Below, piece after piece: positions 1 through 7,583 of a stretch of DNA of 27,615 bases; position 1 is the first letter of the stretch; every line of letters begins with the position of its first letter. The position numbers and the translations under genes are program-made. The notes under the pieces were generated by a model. The model was not told the DNA's origin, made no database searches, and was given only the letters and a program-made list of their open reading frames with translations. Source of the stretch: Gammaproteobacteria bacterium UBA2168 (GTDB lineage Bacteria; Pseudomonadota; Gammaproteobacteria; Pseudomonadales; Azotimanducaceae); the NCBI GenBank assembly GCA_002327525.1, contig DCWG01000062.1, positions 53,629 to 81,243 of the forward strand, in the 5' to 3' direction.

Positions 1-117
1 GGGCTCGAGACGGCGGGTGTGTACGCGGATGGTGGTGAATTCAAAGTGGTGGGCACGGTGAGAGCGGATGTGGTGCCTACCGTCGGAACCGAAGTATCGG
101 GTAGCGGATTGTTTTAG
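1..117 (+). CDS. 3' end of an open frame running in from outside the window (unidentified)
   Basis: Frame 1 is open from the first base to a TAG at 115-117 and ends in ...TEVSGSGLF. Only 38 residues are visible, rich in Val and Gly. I do not recognise the family. It may be the C-terminus of a real gene on the plus strand upstream of the dehydrogenase at 492, or chance: an open frame of this length is unremarkable in GC-rich DNA. Confidence 0.2.
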   Translation, partial: GLETAGVYADGGEFKVVGTVRADVVPTVGTEVSGSGLF

Positions 118-151
118 CGTCTTCAAAACTCAGGAGCAGAGCGTGGAAGGC

Positions 152-424
152 ATGCCCGTGCACCGCTATCTCGGCTCTTTTCGGGCGCGCGGAACAGTAC
201 TCAGAGAACTGACCGCCAGCCTCGATGGGCACTTGCGATGGGAAGCCGGGCTGATGGTAGATCGGAAGGGCACTGCGCTCATGGGCGGGTTCGTCTTCCC
301 CAACGGGGGGTTGTCGCTGCTGCTGAAGCCGGTATGGGATCGGCTATGGCGCTCGAAAGCGCCATGCAAGGAGGCAGTCAGCTATTTCGAGACACACAGA
401 GCGGAACAGGGGGCGAGCGGGTGA
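152..424 (+). CDS. Doubtful small hypothetical protein
   Basis: A 90-residue open frame starting at the ATG at 152, preceded by a GGAAG stretch that could serve as a ribosome binding site; the frame itself opens earlier, at 68. The product is basic, has no obvious signal peptide or membrane segment, and I cannot place it in a family. Another frame (238-492) is open over the same stretch, so coding status is uncertain. It lies about 70 bp upstream of the BadH-like dehydrogenase on the same strand. Confidence 0.22.
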   Translation: MPVHRYLGSFRARGTVLRELTASLDGHLRWEAGLMVDRKGTALMGGFVFPNGGLSLLLKPVWDRLWRSKAPCKEAVSYFETHRAEQGASG

Positions 425-491
425 TGCCTTGGGCGACGAACGCCGTTCGGATGCTAGACTGCGAATATGCACGAGATGAGGCAAGAATCTG

Positions 492-1217
492 ATGGCAGAA
501 CAGTTGGGTGTAGTCGTGACAGGCGGCGCGGGTGGCATCGGGGCGGCGATCGTGTCATCGCTGGCGGCGTCAGGATATGCTGTGGGTGTGCTCGATCTCG
601 CACCGGTAGAGGCGGCAGAAGGTGTCACCGGTTATCAGGTGGATATCTCGGACTACGTGGCCGTTGAGGAAGCCATGCAGAGCTTTCAGGGCAACACCGG
701 CCCCCTTTACGGGCTTGTCAACAATGCGGGCTGGGATGAGGCAAAGCCCTTTATCGACTCTGATGTGAAACTGTGGCGTAAGGTGATAGACATCAATCTG
801 TACGGTCCGCTGAATGCAACGCACATCGCGCTGAAGGCGATGGTAGAGGCGGGCCGTGGGCGTATTGTCAGCATTGCCTCCGATGCCGGACGCGTGGGCT
901 CTTCGGGTGAATCGGTCTACTCGGCCGCCAAGGGCGGGATCATCGCGCTGATGAAGACGCTCGCGCGTGAGCACGCGCGCCAGGGAATCACCTTCAACTC
1001 CATCTGCCCGGGCCCCACCGACACGCCGCTGCTCGCCGAGATCGATCGCGGCAGCGGTACCAATCTAGTGGCGGCACTCGAGCGCGCGATTCCAATGAAA
1101 CGGCTTGGGAAGCCAGAGGATTATCCTGCGCTGGTAGAGTATTTCCTGAGCGACGCGGCAGGTTATGTGACAGGCCAGACCATCAGTGTGTCGGGTGGTT
1201 TGTCGATGCATGGTTAG
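492..1217 (+). CDS. SDR-family dehydrogenase, 2-hydroxycyclohexanecarboxyl-CoA dehydrogenase (BadH)-like
   Basis: This 241-residue protein is a classical short-chain dehydrogenase. Seen: the Rossmann motif TGGAGGIG (residues 10-17), NNAG (77-80), Ser130, and the YxxxK pair Tyr143/Lys147. The stretch after NNAG (WDEAKPF), the IASDAGRVGSSGE block, CPGPTDTPLL and the end SVSGGLSMHG closely resemble what I remember of Rhodopseudomonas BadH, the NAD-dependent 2-hydroxycyclohexane-1-carboxyl-CoA dehydrogenase of cyclohexanecarboxylate and benzoate degradation. It is expected to oxidise a beta-hydroxyacyl-CoA in the cytoplasm. No other bad-pathway gene lies beside it, so the substrate is open; a generic 3-hydroxyacyl-CoA or FabG-like role is the alternative. 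It converges with the DUF4440 gene, 9 bp away. Confidence 0.85.
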   Translation: MAEQLGVVVTGGAGGIGAAIVSSLAASGYAVGVLDLAPVEAAEGVTGYQVDISDYVAVEEAMQSFQGNTGPLYGLVNNAGWDEAKPFIDSDVKLWRKVIDINLYGPLNATHIALKAMVEAGRGRIVSIASDAGRVGSSGESVYSAAKGGIIALMKTLAREHARQGITFNSICPGPTDTPLLAEIDRGSGTNLVAALERAIPMKRLGKPEDYPALVEYFLSDAAGYVTGQTISVSGGLSMHG

Positions 1218-1226
1218 TGCCAACCG

Positions 1227-1589
1227 TTAGAGTCCGGTGGATTGCCAGGCAAGCATCTCATAGGTCGTACCGCTGCGTTTCCACACACTCAGAAACTTGT
1301 TGGCGAGTTCCCGTTCGGCGTCGTCCTTGATCACTCGTCCCTGTACTATGCCTGTGTAGATGAAGATGTCGCCGTGTGAGGCGATGACTGTGTCTTCGAT
1401 ATCCAGTGTCAGGTAGCGAACGCTCTTGCCGGCGATGGTGTCGAGTACGGCCTGCTTGTCGTCGGTACGGCCGGAGGAGTGCGTCCAGGTGAGATCATCA
1501 CTCAAGATCTGAGCCAGCGCATCGACATCCGCTGCGATCATGGCGTTGCGCCTTTTGGCATCGGCCTGGAGCAGGTCTGGTTCGCTCAT
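1227..1589 (-). CDS. DUF4440 / SnoaL-like (NTF2-fold) protein
   Basis: A 120-residue cytoplasmic protein of the NTF2-like superfamily. Seen: an N-terminal helix pattern (LLQADAKRRNAMIAADVDAL), the DDLTWTHSSG block, which recalls DUF4440 members, and a closing strand ending in WQSTGL. Members of this fold are small cone-shaped barrels that bind or isomerise hydrophobic ligands, or have no known activity; the sequence alone does not say which. It begins 4 bp after the stop codon of the ketopantoate-reductase-family gene, so it is almost certainly translated from the same mRNA and probably acts in the same pathway as the tartrate-dehydratase-like enzyme upstream. Confidence 0.75.
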   Translation of the reverse strand: MSEPDLLQADAKRRNAMIAADVDALAQILSDDLTWTHSSGRTDDKQAVLDTIAGKSVRYLTLDIEDTVIASHGDIFIYTGIVQGRVIKDDAERELANKFLSVWKRSGTTYEMLAWQSTGL

Positions 1590-1593
1590 TTCT

Positions 1594-2514
1594 TCATTCC
1601 TGTGGTTTGCGCTCGAGAGCTTTCACGAGGCTGGTGAGTGTGGCATTGACCGGTGCCGTTAGACCGGCCTTCGCGGCCTCGCGCGGTATGGCGCCATTGA
1701 TGACGTCGATTTCACTTACGCGCCCCGCTTCTATGTCCAGCAGCACTGAGGGGCGTGCTTTCGGCATGCGCTCGGCAAATTCTCGTACGAGCGCGACCGG
1801 GTCTTCGACCGTGATGCCGACATTCAGTGCCCTGGCTACGGTCCAGGCCTCGGCGGCGGCCGAGCGACTGACCTGGCCGAGTTCGGGGTGTTCCAGCACC
1901 TCGCCGATGGTCAGACCGGTCAGCGCGCAGATTGCGCTGTAGGCCGCGTTGCAGATTAGCTTTTCCCATTGCATGGCGAGCACGTTGTCGATGGCTTGCG
2001 CATCGAATCCGGCATCGCGCCATACAGCGGCCACTGTTTCGACCGCCTCACCTGATAAGCCGTCGTACGCGCCCATGCGGATTGCCTTCATGTCGTTGTG
2101 GTGCGCATGGCCCGGCTCGGGCAACGATGCCCCAAATCCCTGGGCTACGCCTACGATCAGACAGCCACTCCCGATGACTTCTGCCACGTCCTCAGCACTG
2201 CCGAGACCGTTCTGGATGGTAAGGACAAGCGTGCCGTGCGCGATGAGCGGTGCACAAGACCGGGCTGCCGCCCGGGCGTGTGCAGCCTTGACGGCGATGA
2301 TGACCAGCTCTGCTGCTGTGGCTGGCGGTTGTGTGCAGGCGGCTATGCTCACCGTGCGATCGCCACTGGCACCGGAAACGCGCAGGCCTCGATTGACAAT
2401 GGCCCGTACATGCGCTTCGTTGGTATCGACTCCGATCACCTCGTGACCGGCGCAAGCCAGCAGACCCGCGTAAATGGAGCCCATGGCGCCGCAACCGACT
2501 ACTGCGATTTTCAT
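1594..2514 (-). CDS. 2-dehydropantoate 2-reductase family protein (PanE/ApbA-like)
   Basis: A 306-residue NADPH-dependent reductase. Seen: the N-terminal Rossmann fold with GCGAMG (residues 7-12), QNGLG (101-105) typical of the ApbA N-terminal domain, and the C-terminal helical domain with Lys185 in the WEKLICNAAYSAICAL stretch, equivalent to the catalytic Lys of PanE, then RPSVLLDIEAGR. The family reduces ketopantoate or other branched 2-oxo acids. It sits 27 bp downstream of a sugar-acid dehydratase gene and 4 bp upstream of DUF4440, with no pan genes nearby. A role in reducing a 2-oxo acid made by the dehydratase is therefore at least as likely as pantothenate synthesis. That is inference. 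Confidence 0.85.
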   Translation of the reverse strand: MKIAVVGCGAMGSIYAGLLACAGHEVIGVDTNEAHVRAIVNRGLRVSGASGDRTVSIAACTQPPATAAELVIIAVKAAHARAAARSCAPLIAHGTLVLTIQNGLGSAEDVAEVIGSGCLIVGVAQGFGASLPEPGHAHHNDMKAIRMGAYDGLSGEAVETVAAVWRDAGFDAQAIDNVLAMQWEKLICNAAYSAICALTGLTIGEVLEHPELGQVSRSAAAEAWTVARALNVGITVEDPVALVREFAERMPKARPSVLLDIEAGRVSEIDVINGAIPREAAKAGLTAPVNATLTSLVKALERKPQE

Positions 2515-2541
2515 CGTTCCTCGTTTTCGTTTGGTTCGCCC

Positions 2542-3705
2542 TTAAGTGAGTATATCGAGATGTGTTCGAAGTTCGCGTTTCAGCTCGAGCCCGAACCCCG
2601 GAACTTCTGTAGGCCACACCAGGCCGTCCGCTACATCGCACTCGGGTGGGTAACCGCCAAACGGCTGGAAGACGCCGGGGTACGCCTCGCATCCGCCGAG
2701 GTCTAGTGCGACCGCGATGTGCAGGTTGATGAGGTGGCCTCCGTGTGGGAAACACTGGGCACGTGTGATGCCGTGTTGTTCGAGAATCCCGATCATTCGG
2801 GTGTACTCGGTGAGTCCGTAGCTCAATCCGGCATCCATCTGAAAGATGTCCTTACCTGGGCGCATACCGCCGAAACGTACCAGATTCGATGCATCTATGG
2901 CGCTGAAGAGATTTTCCCCGGTGGCGATGGGGCCATCGTATGCCTCGGCGATGGCGCGGTTCAGCGCATAATCGAGAGGATCACCTGGTTCCTCGTACCA
3001 GCGTAGACCCAATGGCTGCATGGCGCGTCCGTATTCGAGCGCCGTGTCGAGATCGAAGCGGCCGTTTGCGTCCACAGACAGGCGTGCACTATCACCGGCG
3101 ACATCGAGCGCGGTCTCGATTCGCTGCATGTCCTCGGCGAGCGGAGCCCCGCCGATTTTCAACTTGAACGCATCGAAGCCGATGCTTCGGTATTGCTTGA
3201 GTTCTTCGCGCAGCCGTTTCATCGAGGCGCCAGGGTAGTAGTACCCGCCAGCGGCATAGACCGTAGCGGGCCTGCGTTCCACAGAGTGGCCGAAGTGGCG
3301 AGCGATGGTGCGATAGGCGGGTTCTCCACCGAGCTTCGCGTTCAGATCCCAGACCGCGAGTTCCAGTGCACCAAGGGCTCCCGCACGGTCTCCGTGTCCG
3401 CCGGGTTTCTCGTTGCGCATGGCGGTTGCTGCAATCGCAGCGGCATCGAAAGTGCGGTGGTCGGAGGCGAGTAGTGTGGAAGGATCGGCCGCGAGCACGC
3501 GCGGAATCATGCGCTCTCGCAGGATTCCAGCCTGACCGAAGCGGCCGATGGAGTTGAATCCGAAGCCGACCAGTGTACGGCCATCGACGGTCTGGTCGCT
3601 GATCAGGGCTACCAGTGAGACGGTGTGTTCAGAAAAGTTGACGACCGCATTGGCGACATTGCCTGCCAGCGGTACGGTGCGTTCCCGGATCTCGAGAATT
3701 CTCAC
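2542..3705 (-). CDS. Enolase-superfamily dehydratase, D(-)-tartrate dehydratase-like
   Basis: A 387-residue mandelate racemase/muconate lactonising enzyme family member. Seen: the capping-domain blocks GFGFNSIGRFGQ and NEKPGGHG, AGGYYYPG, the KxK motif at Lys181-Leu-Lys183, likely Mg2+ ligands Asp212 (VDANGRF), Glu238 or Glu239 (WYEEP) and Glu264 (ATGEN), and a catalytic-type His321 in FPHGGH. From memory, D-tartrate dehydratase of Bradyrhizobium japonicum uses a KxK lysine and a His at the corresponding places and shares these blocks almost throughout. It would convert a tartrate-like acid to a 2-oxo acid (oxaloacetate from D-tartrate) in the cytoplasm. It is first gene of a three-gene minus-strand set; a TATAAT box lies upstream. 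A related acid-sugar substrate remains possible. Confidence 0.85.
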   Translation of the reverse strand: MRILEIRERTVPLAGNVANAVVNFSEHTVSLVALISDQTVDGRTLVGFGFNSIGRFGQAGILRERMIPRVLAADPSTLLASDHRTFDAAAIAATAMRNEKPGGHGDRAGALGALELAVWDLNAKLGGEPAYRTIARHFGHSVERRPATVYAAGGYYYPGASMKRLREELKQYRSIGFDAFKLKIGGAPLAEDMQRIETALDVAGDSARLSVDANGRFDLDTALEYGRAMQPLGLRWYEEPGDPLDYALNRAIAEAYDGPIATGENLFSAIDASNLVRFGGMRPGKDIFQMDAGLSYGLTEYTRMIGILEQHGITRAQCFPHGGHLINLHIAVALDLGGCEAYPGVFQPFGGYPPECDVADGLVWPTEVPGFGLELKRELRTHLDILT

Positions 3706-3743
3706 GAGAGATCTTTTGGGGATGAAAGCCGGATCATGGAAGG

Positions 3744-3749
3744 ATTATA
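3744..3749 (-). promoter_or_regulatory. Candidate -10 box for the tartrate-dehydratase-like operon
   Basis: The minus strand reads TATAAT here, a perfect sigma-70 -10 hexamer, 38 bp upstream of the ATG at 3705. No good -35 hexamer lies 16-18 bp further upstream, so an activator may be needed, or the match may be chance. Confidence 0.45.
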
Positions 3750-3792
3750 TGCATCAGCCAGCCAGCGTGCAGCGTAGGTGGCTAGTGGCCCA

Positions 3793-4287
3793 TTAGGTAC
3801 AGCTGAGCGCGGTAACCTGTTTGAGGTGTGTGTGCAGATCGTTATCGTTGACATAGCCACGCATCCAGCCGACGAAATCGCCGCCCGTGTCACCGAGCAA
3901 CGTGAAAGGCGTGGCTGGGATGCCACCGATCGACCGCAGAAGCTCAGGAGAGGCCTGATATGCTGGAAACCGTGGGCGCAGTGTGTTGATCTCTTTCATC
4001 AGGCTTGCCCGGGTTCCGTTCACCCCCACGGCGAGGGCTTCGAAATGACCTTCACAGCGTTGGTGTAAACGGTTGATGGCCCGCACTTGTCGGAAACACC
4101 AGCTGCAGCCGGGTTCGAAGAACACCATGAGTACCGGCTTGCCATTGTAGCGTGACAACGTGTGCCTTTCCGGGGCTGACAGGCTTTTTAATTCGTAATC
4201 CAGGAGCGACACGTTGTTGGAGTCGCTGAGCGCGAGCACGGAGGAGAGAGAGGCAAGCAGAAAGCAGCAGAGGCGAACGGTATTCAC
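3793..4287 (-). CDS. Exported thioredoxin-like (TlpA/redoxin-type) protein
   Basis: A 164-residue protein with a hydrophobic N-terminal signal segment (about residues 1-20), so it probably acts in the periplasm. Seen: a thioredoxin-fold core with VFFEPGCSWC, giving an active-site CxxC at Cys61/Cys64, and a GGIPATPF block where Pro127 fits the cis-proline. This is the TlpA/redoxin pattern rather than cytoplasmic thioredoxin. Its start codon overlaps the stop of the TonB-dependent receptor gene by 4 bp (ATGA), so the two are translationally coupled and share the Fur-type promoter. The receptor plug carries its own CxxC, a plausible redox substrate. Function in metal, heme or siderophore handling is inference. 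Confidence 0.8.
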   Translation of the reverse strand: MNTVRLCCFLLASLSSVLALSDSNNVSLLDYELKSLSAPERHTLSRYNGKPVLMVFFEPGCSWCFRQVRAINRLHQRCEGHFEALAVGVNGTRASLMKEINTLRPRFPAYQASPELLRSIGGIPATPFTLLGDTGGDFVGWMRGYVNDNDLHTHLKQVTALSCT

Positions 4288-6404
4288 AGCTCGAACTTCA
4301 CGCCAGCATAGATTTCACGTCCGCGTAACGGTCCGTAGATGTAGCCGACGTCGTAGCTGCCGGTGCTGTCCCAGAACAGTGGTGTTTGCATGTCACCGGC
4401 CTGAGTTTTGTCGAACAGGTTGTATGCACCCAGGTAAACAGAGAGGTGGTCACCGATGTCGCGCGACAGGCGTACATCGAGAGTCCAGTACGCTTGCGCC
4501 GACGTGCTTTTTTCGAGAGATTCGCCGAGTATGTTGCGGCCTTCGTATCCATAGCGCGACAGATCGCGGCTACCTGTCCACACCGCGGTTGCATAGGCGT
4601 TCCAGCGCCCATTCTCATAGTCTGCCGTGAGCGTGAGACGATCTTCGATGGGCGCGATGGCGTATGCACGCTCGAAGTTGCGATCGTAATCGAAGTGTTC
4701 GAGGGTGGCGCCAAGTGTGAGGGAATCGGTGAGTTTGTAGCCGAGTGCAAGGTCGCTTGACAGGGCGAGCGCGCTGTCGTCGAGTTGCGTGAGCAGCGGC
4801 ACACCACCCGGCGTGGCGCTCACGGACGACAGGTTGTCGACGCGCGTGTACGCCATCGACAAGGTACTGGTGAGTCGATTTCCTTCGAAGCTCAGCGCAT
4901 AGGTTGCGGATTTCGACCGCTCGAGATCGTCGACATCGATGGCGAATCCGTCACCTGCATCGAGAATACCGTGATCCGTCTCGAAAAAGGACAGCGGGGC
5001 GCGGTAACCGATGCCGAGCGATACGCGGGAGGAGAGCTGATCGGTGTGGCGGTACTGCGCATCGATACGCGGCGAAATCAAGGTCTGTTCGATCTCCGTG
5101 CCGGGTTTCTCCGGCGTGACGAAATCGGCCTCGACGTTGTCGATGCGAACGGCCAATGCCACTTCCAGCGCATCGGAAGCAAGCCAGGCGTCCTGCAGGT
5201 AAAACCCGGTTACACGGTAGTCGAAACTGTCTTCGATGTAGTTGTCGCTGGCATCACCGGCCAGGGAATGCGAGCGCATCTGTTCATCCCTGCGGTCCAC
5301 GCCGAAGGTGAGGAGGTGGTTAGCGTTGAGGATGTAGTTATTGCGCAGATCCAGATACGTCAATTTGTCTCGCGCGGCATAGTCGAATCCCTCATAGAAG
5401 GATTCCTGGTCGTGTTGGGAGTAGGCGCCGGTGAGCGTTGCGTTGAATCGATCGCCGAACTCGTGCAACCAGCTCACGGTGAGTTCCATACGTTCAGTAT
5501 CGATCCACTCGGTGGTTTCCCAGGGTTTGCCGGTAAACTGCTTACGCACGTCGTTCTCTTGGAACATCTGTGCGGCGGGTGTGCCGTCGAAATCTCGAAG
5601 GAGACTGTCGATACCCGAGCGCACCATGGTGCCGCCAAAAATCTCGGAGTCGATGTAGGCGCCGCGAAACGTGAGGTTGTCGCGGTCTGTGGGGTCGCCC
5701 GACACGCGCAGGATGACGTTGCGATTGTCCTGCAGCGGGGCCTCGCTGACGCCGTTGTCGTCGGCGTCGACCTTATCGTGACGGTCGAATTGCGTGACGA
5801 GGCTAGTGCGCAAACGGCCGTCGTCACTCACCAGAGTACCCATGGCGCTGATCAGATAGCCGTCTCCCTCTTCGAACGTTCCGTTAATTTCCAGGCCGGT
5901 GCGATCCGGTTCTTTCGATACCACGTTGATAGTGCCGCCGATGGCCTCCGGCGCTATCAGCGATGCCCCCGCACCGCGAGCGACTTCGATACGCTCGACA
6001 CCCGTGGTCGCAATGGCGTCTACCGCGTAATAACCGGCGAGCATGGTGTGCAGCGGTACGCCGTCAGTGAGTATGGTGGTGTGCTCGCCGCGCATGCCGT
6101 TCAGCATGATGCGCTTCACACCGCACATCGAGCACTCGTTGGATACGCGAACGCCGGGAGAGGCTGCAATTGCCTGCGAGAGATTGACCGCTTGCCGTGC
6201 TTCGATGATGTGCTCGTCGATTACCTCCGTTTTCTGAATTGCGTCCATCAGGGCACCGGCTTGATACAGGCGCTGGCGCACGCCAACTGCCACCACTTCT
6301 TCTACGCTCTGGGATTCATCGGTGATGGGAGGGGTTTCGTTTGCGTATCCAGAAGCTGTGCAGGCGGTGATGAACACAGAAAGGGCGAGGCGGGAGCATG
6401 GCAT
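4284..6404 (-). CDS. TonB-dependent outer-membrane receptor with CxxC in the plug
   Basis: A 706-residue receptor. Seen: a short signal peptide (about 1-21), a TonB-box-like VEEVVAVG (residues 34-41), the plug domain with LNGMRGEHTTILTDGVP and GAGASLIAPEAIGGTINVV, then a long run of alternating-polarity beta strands ending in an aromatic-type C-terminus (REIYAGVKFEL), as expected for a 22-stranded barrel. The plug contains NECSMCG with Cys91 and Cys94; such CxxC plugs recur in a subset of receptors. Uptake of an iron chelate or heme is suggested by the Fur-type operator upstream; another metal chelate is possible. It is cotranscribed with an exported thioredoxin-like protein. The long plus-strand open frame over it is an antisense shadow. 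Confidence 0.9.
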   Translation of the reverse strand: MPCSRLALSVFITACTASGYANETPPITDESQSVEEVVAVGVRQRLYQAGALMDAIQKTEVIDEHIIEARQAVNLSQAIAASPGVRVSNECSMCGVKRIMLNGMRGEHTTILTDGVPLHTMLAGYYAVDAIATTGVERIEVARGAGASLIAPEAIGGTINVVSKEPDRTGLEINGTFEEGDGYLISAMGTLVSDDGRLRTSLVTQFDRHDKVDADDNGVSEAPLQDNRNVILRVSGDPTDRDNLTFRGAYIDSEIFGGTMVRSGIDSLLRDFDGTPAAQMFQENDVRKQFTGKPWETTEWIDTERMELTVSWLHEFGDRFNATLTGAYSQHDQESFYEGFDYAARDKLTYLDLRNNYILNANHLLTFGVDRRDEQMRSHSLAGDASDNYIEDSFDYRVTGFYLQDAWLASDALEVALAVRIDNVEADFVTPEKPGTEIEQTLISPRIDAQYRHTDQLSSRVSLGIGYRAPLSFFETDHGILDAGDGFAIDVDDLERSKSATYALSFEGNRLTSTLSMAYTRVDNLSSVSATPGGVPLLTQLDDSALALSSDLALGYKLTDSLTLGATLEHFDYDRNFERAYAIAPIEDRLTLTADYENGRWNAYATAVWTGSRDLSRYGYEGRNILGESLEKSTSAQAYWTLDVRLSRDIGDHLSVYLGAYNLFDKTQAGDMQTPLFWDSTGSYDVGYIYGPLRGREIYAGVKFEL

Positions 6405-6438
6405 TAGTACGATTTTTCATCTGGCAGCAGCTGTTATC

Positions 6439-6459
6439 AAATGCTAATCGTTCTTATTT
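6439..6459 (-). promoter_or_regulatory. Fur-box-like operator upstream of the TonB receptor
   Basis: The minus strand reads ATAAGAACGATTAGCATTT, which follows the 7-1-7 layout of the Fur consensus GATAATGATAATCATTATC with changes often seen in proteobacterial sites. It overlaps the -10 box and spacer of the promoter at 6441-6469, the right place for repression when iron is plentiful. The match is by eye; no score was computed. Confidence 0.7.
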
Positions 6460-6469
6460 AGATTGGCAA
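6441..6469 (-). promoter_or_regulatory. Sigma-70-type promoter of the TonB receptor / thioredoxin pair
   Basis: On the minus strand TTGCCA (6469-6464) and TAGCAT (6446-6441) are separated by exactly 17 bp, matching five of six -35 bases and four of six -10 bases. Transcription would start near 6433, about 30 nt before the ATG at 6404. The Fur-type site overlaps it. Confidence 0.6.
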
Positions 6470-6806
6470 TAGGTCCAGGAGGATTATCTGTTGCGTTCGA
6501 ATTGAATACGCGTCTGCCGCATCTGCCGCTCGGGATGTTGGAGTACGGCCGGCGCGCGGCCAGTATGGCCCACACATTGCAGGCGCAAGGGCTGGATATG
6601 ATCTATCCGGGGCTGACATCACACCCGATCATGAGTTGGCGCGCGAGTTGTTTCGCTGCGAGTGCGGGCTTGGAGGCGTGTTTGCGCACGATGCGGGAAG
6701 CAAGCGCAAGGCCAACGAAATGATGTCGGGCTGCAGAATCAACAAGGCTCCGGCTACATCGTGGTGAGTCTCGGTTTTCACGATACTCTGATGGGCTGGA
6801 AACGTG
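6462..6806 (+). pseudogene. Remnant of a methionine gamma-lyase-type PLP enzyme
   Basis: Three plus-strand frames in turn give one continuous homologous stretch. The first gives VAFELNTRLPHLPLGM and GLDMIYPGLTSHP; after a shift near 6625 a second gives PDHELARELF, GLGGVFAHD and KANEMM; after a shift near 6728 a third gives LQNQQGSGYIVVSLGF and HDTLMGW. The order and spacing match the C-terminal half of the cystathionine gamma-synthase/methionine gamma-lyase family; the VAFEL..RLPHL, YPGL..HP and SLG..DTLM blocks recall plant-type methionine gamma-lyase. The N-terminal half, with the PLP lysine, and the extreme C-terminus are missing. At least two frameshifts make this a dead gene. It ends about 30 bp before tRNA-Ser, so the tRNA 5' flank was probably an insertion or recombination edge. 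Confidence 0.75.
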
Positions 6807-6836
6807 GCCTGGTTTTCCCCACAATGCCGCACCCTC

Positions 6837-6927
<91 letters not shown>

Positions 6928-6981
6928 AATTATATAAGGGGCCTGTGGCCCCGGATCTTCCTGTTAGTCGGAAGAGAATGC

Positions 6982-7557
6982 TCAGGAAACGTTGGCTTGC
7001 GTGTAGCGATGCTCACTTGCGATAAGTCGCGGTGGAGAGCGACTTATGTCGGCAAACTGACGAACGTCCTCGGCGATGATATTCACGCTCTCGGGTGAGG
7101 TGTAAAACCGATTGCGCAGGTCGTCGACGGATGCGAATCCGCACAACGCAAACCCATCTAGCTCGAGTCCTGAGAGATTCGCGACGACGCTCAATTGCGT
7201 GTAGTGCGTCATGTGAGCATGGTGCTCGAGCGCGAGTGGAGCATGCTGGTCGCGCCAGTGCGCATCGGCGTGTACGTGCGATAGATCTGCCCGCCGTATG
7301 AGGGGGAACAGTGCGATAGTTTCAGGCGTGCCTGCTTTCACGAGGCGCCGGAAGACTGTGTAGGCACCCACATCGCCGACTCGACTCACTGCGTCGATAT
7401 CGTCCGTGGCAACGGTTACCAACGCGCGAAAGGGCAGATGCTGCCATTGCTCTCTCTCATCGCAATACAACGTGCCCGACATGTGCTCCGCGAGAGCGCG
7501 GGCGGCATCGAGATTATTCGACGCCGCCGCGAGCTGCATTACTGCGTTCTCATGCAT
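6982..7557 (-). CDS. EthD-domain-like (dimeric alpha-beta barrel) protein
   Basis: A 191-residue protein. The frame is open further upstream (to 7683, inside the enoyl-CoA hydratase gene), but the ATG at 7557 has an AGGGAGG ribosome binding site 8 nt before it, so I start there. Two repeats are visible: an N-terminal half with LVTVATDDIDAVSR and a C-terminal half with HWRDQHAPLALEH..HYTQLSVV, DGFALCGFASVDDLRNRFY and a final ASEHRYT. The W..HAPL.. pattern followed by an FxSxxDL helix is typical of EthD-family ferredoxin-like folds, linked to ether, sterol and aromatic degradation with poorly known activity. It begins 26 bp after the hydratase stop and is probably cotranscribed with it. Confidence 0.65.
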   Translation of the reverse strand: MHENAVMQLAAASNNLDAARALAEHMSGTLYCDEREQWQHLPFRALVTVATDDIDAVSRVGDVGAYTVFRRLVKAGTPETIALFPLIRRADLSHVHADAHWRDQHAPLALEHHAHMTHYTQLSVVANLSGLELDGFALCGFASVDDLRNRFYTSPESVNIIAEDVRQFADISRSPPRLIASEHRYTQANVS

Positions 7558-7583
7558 TTTTTTCGCCTCCCTGGTCGCGAGAA

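Noticed and set aside
4785..6407. 540-codon plus-strand open frame
   Set aside because: It lies antisense to the TonB receptor, which has clear signal peptide, plug and barrel features. The plus-strand product has no recognisable motif and reflects codon bias.
6938..6952. GGGGCC-TGT-GGCCCC hairpin after tRNA-Ser as a terminator
   Set aside because: The stem is good but no U-run follows on either strand, so intrinsic termination is not supported.
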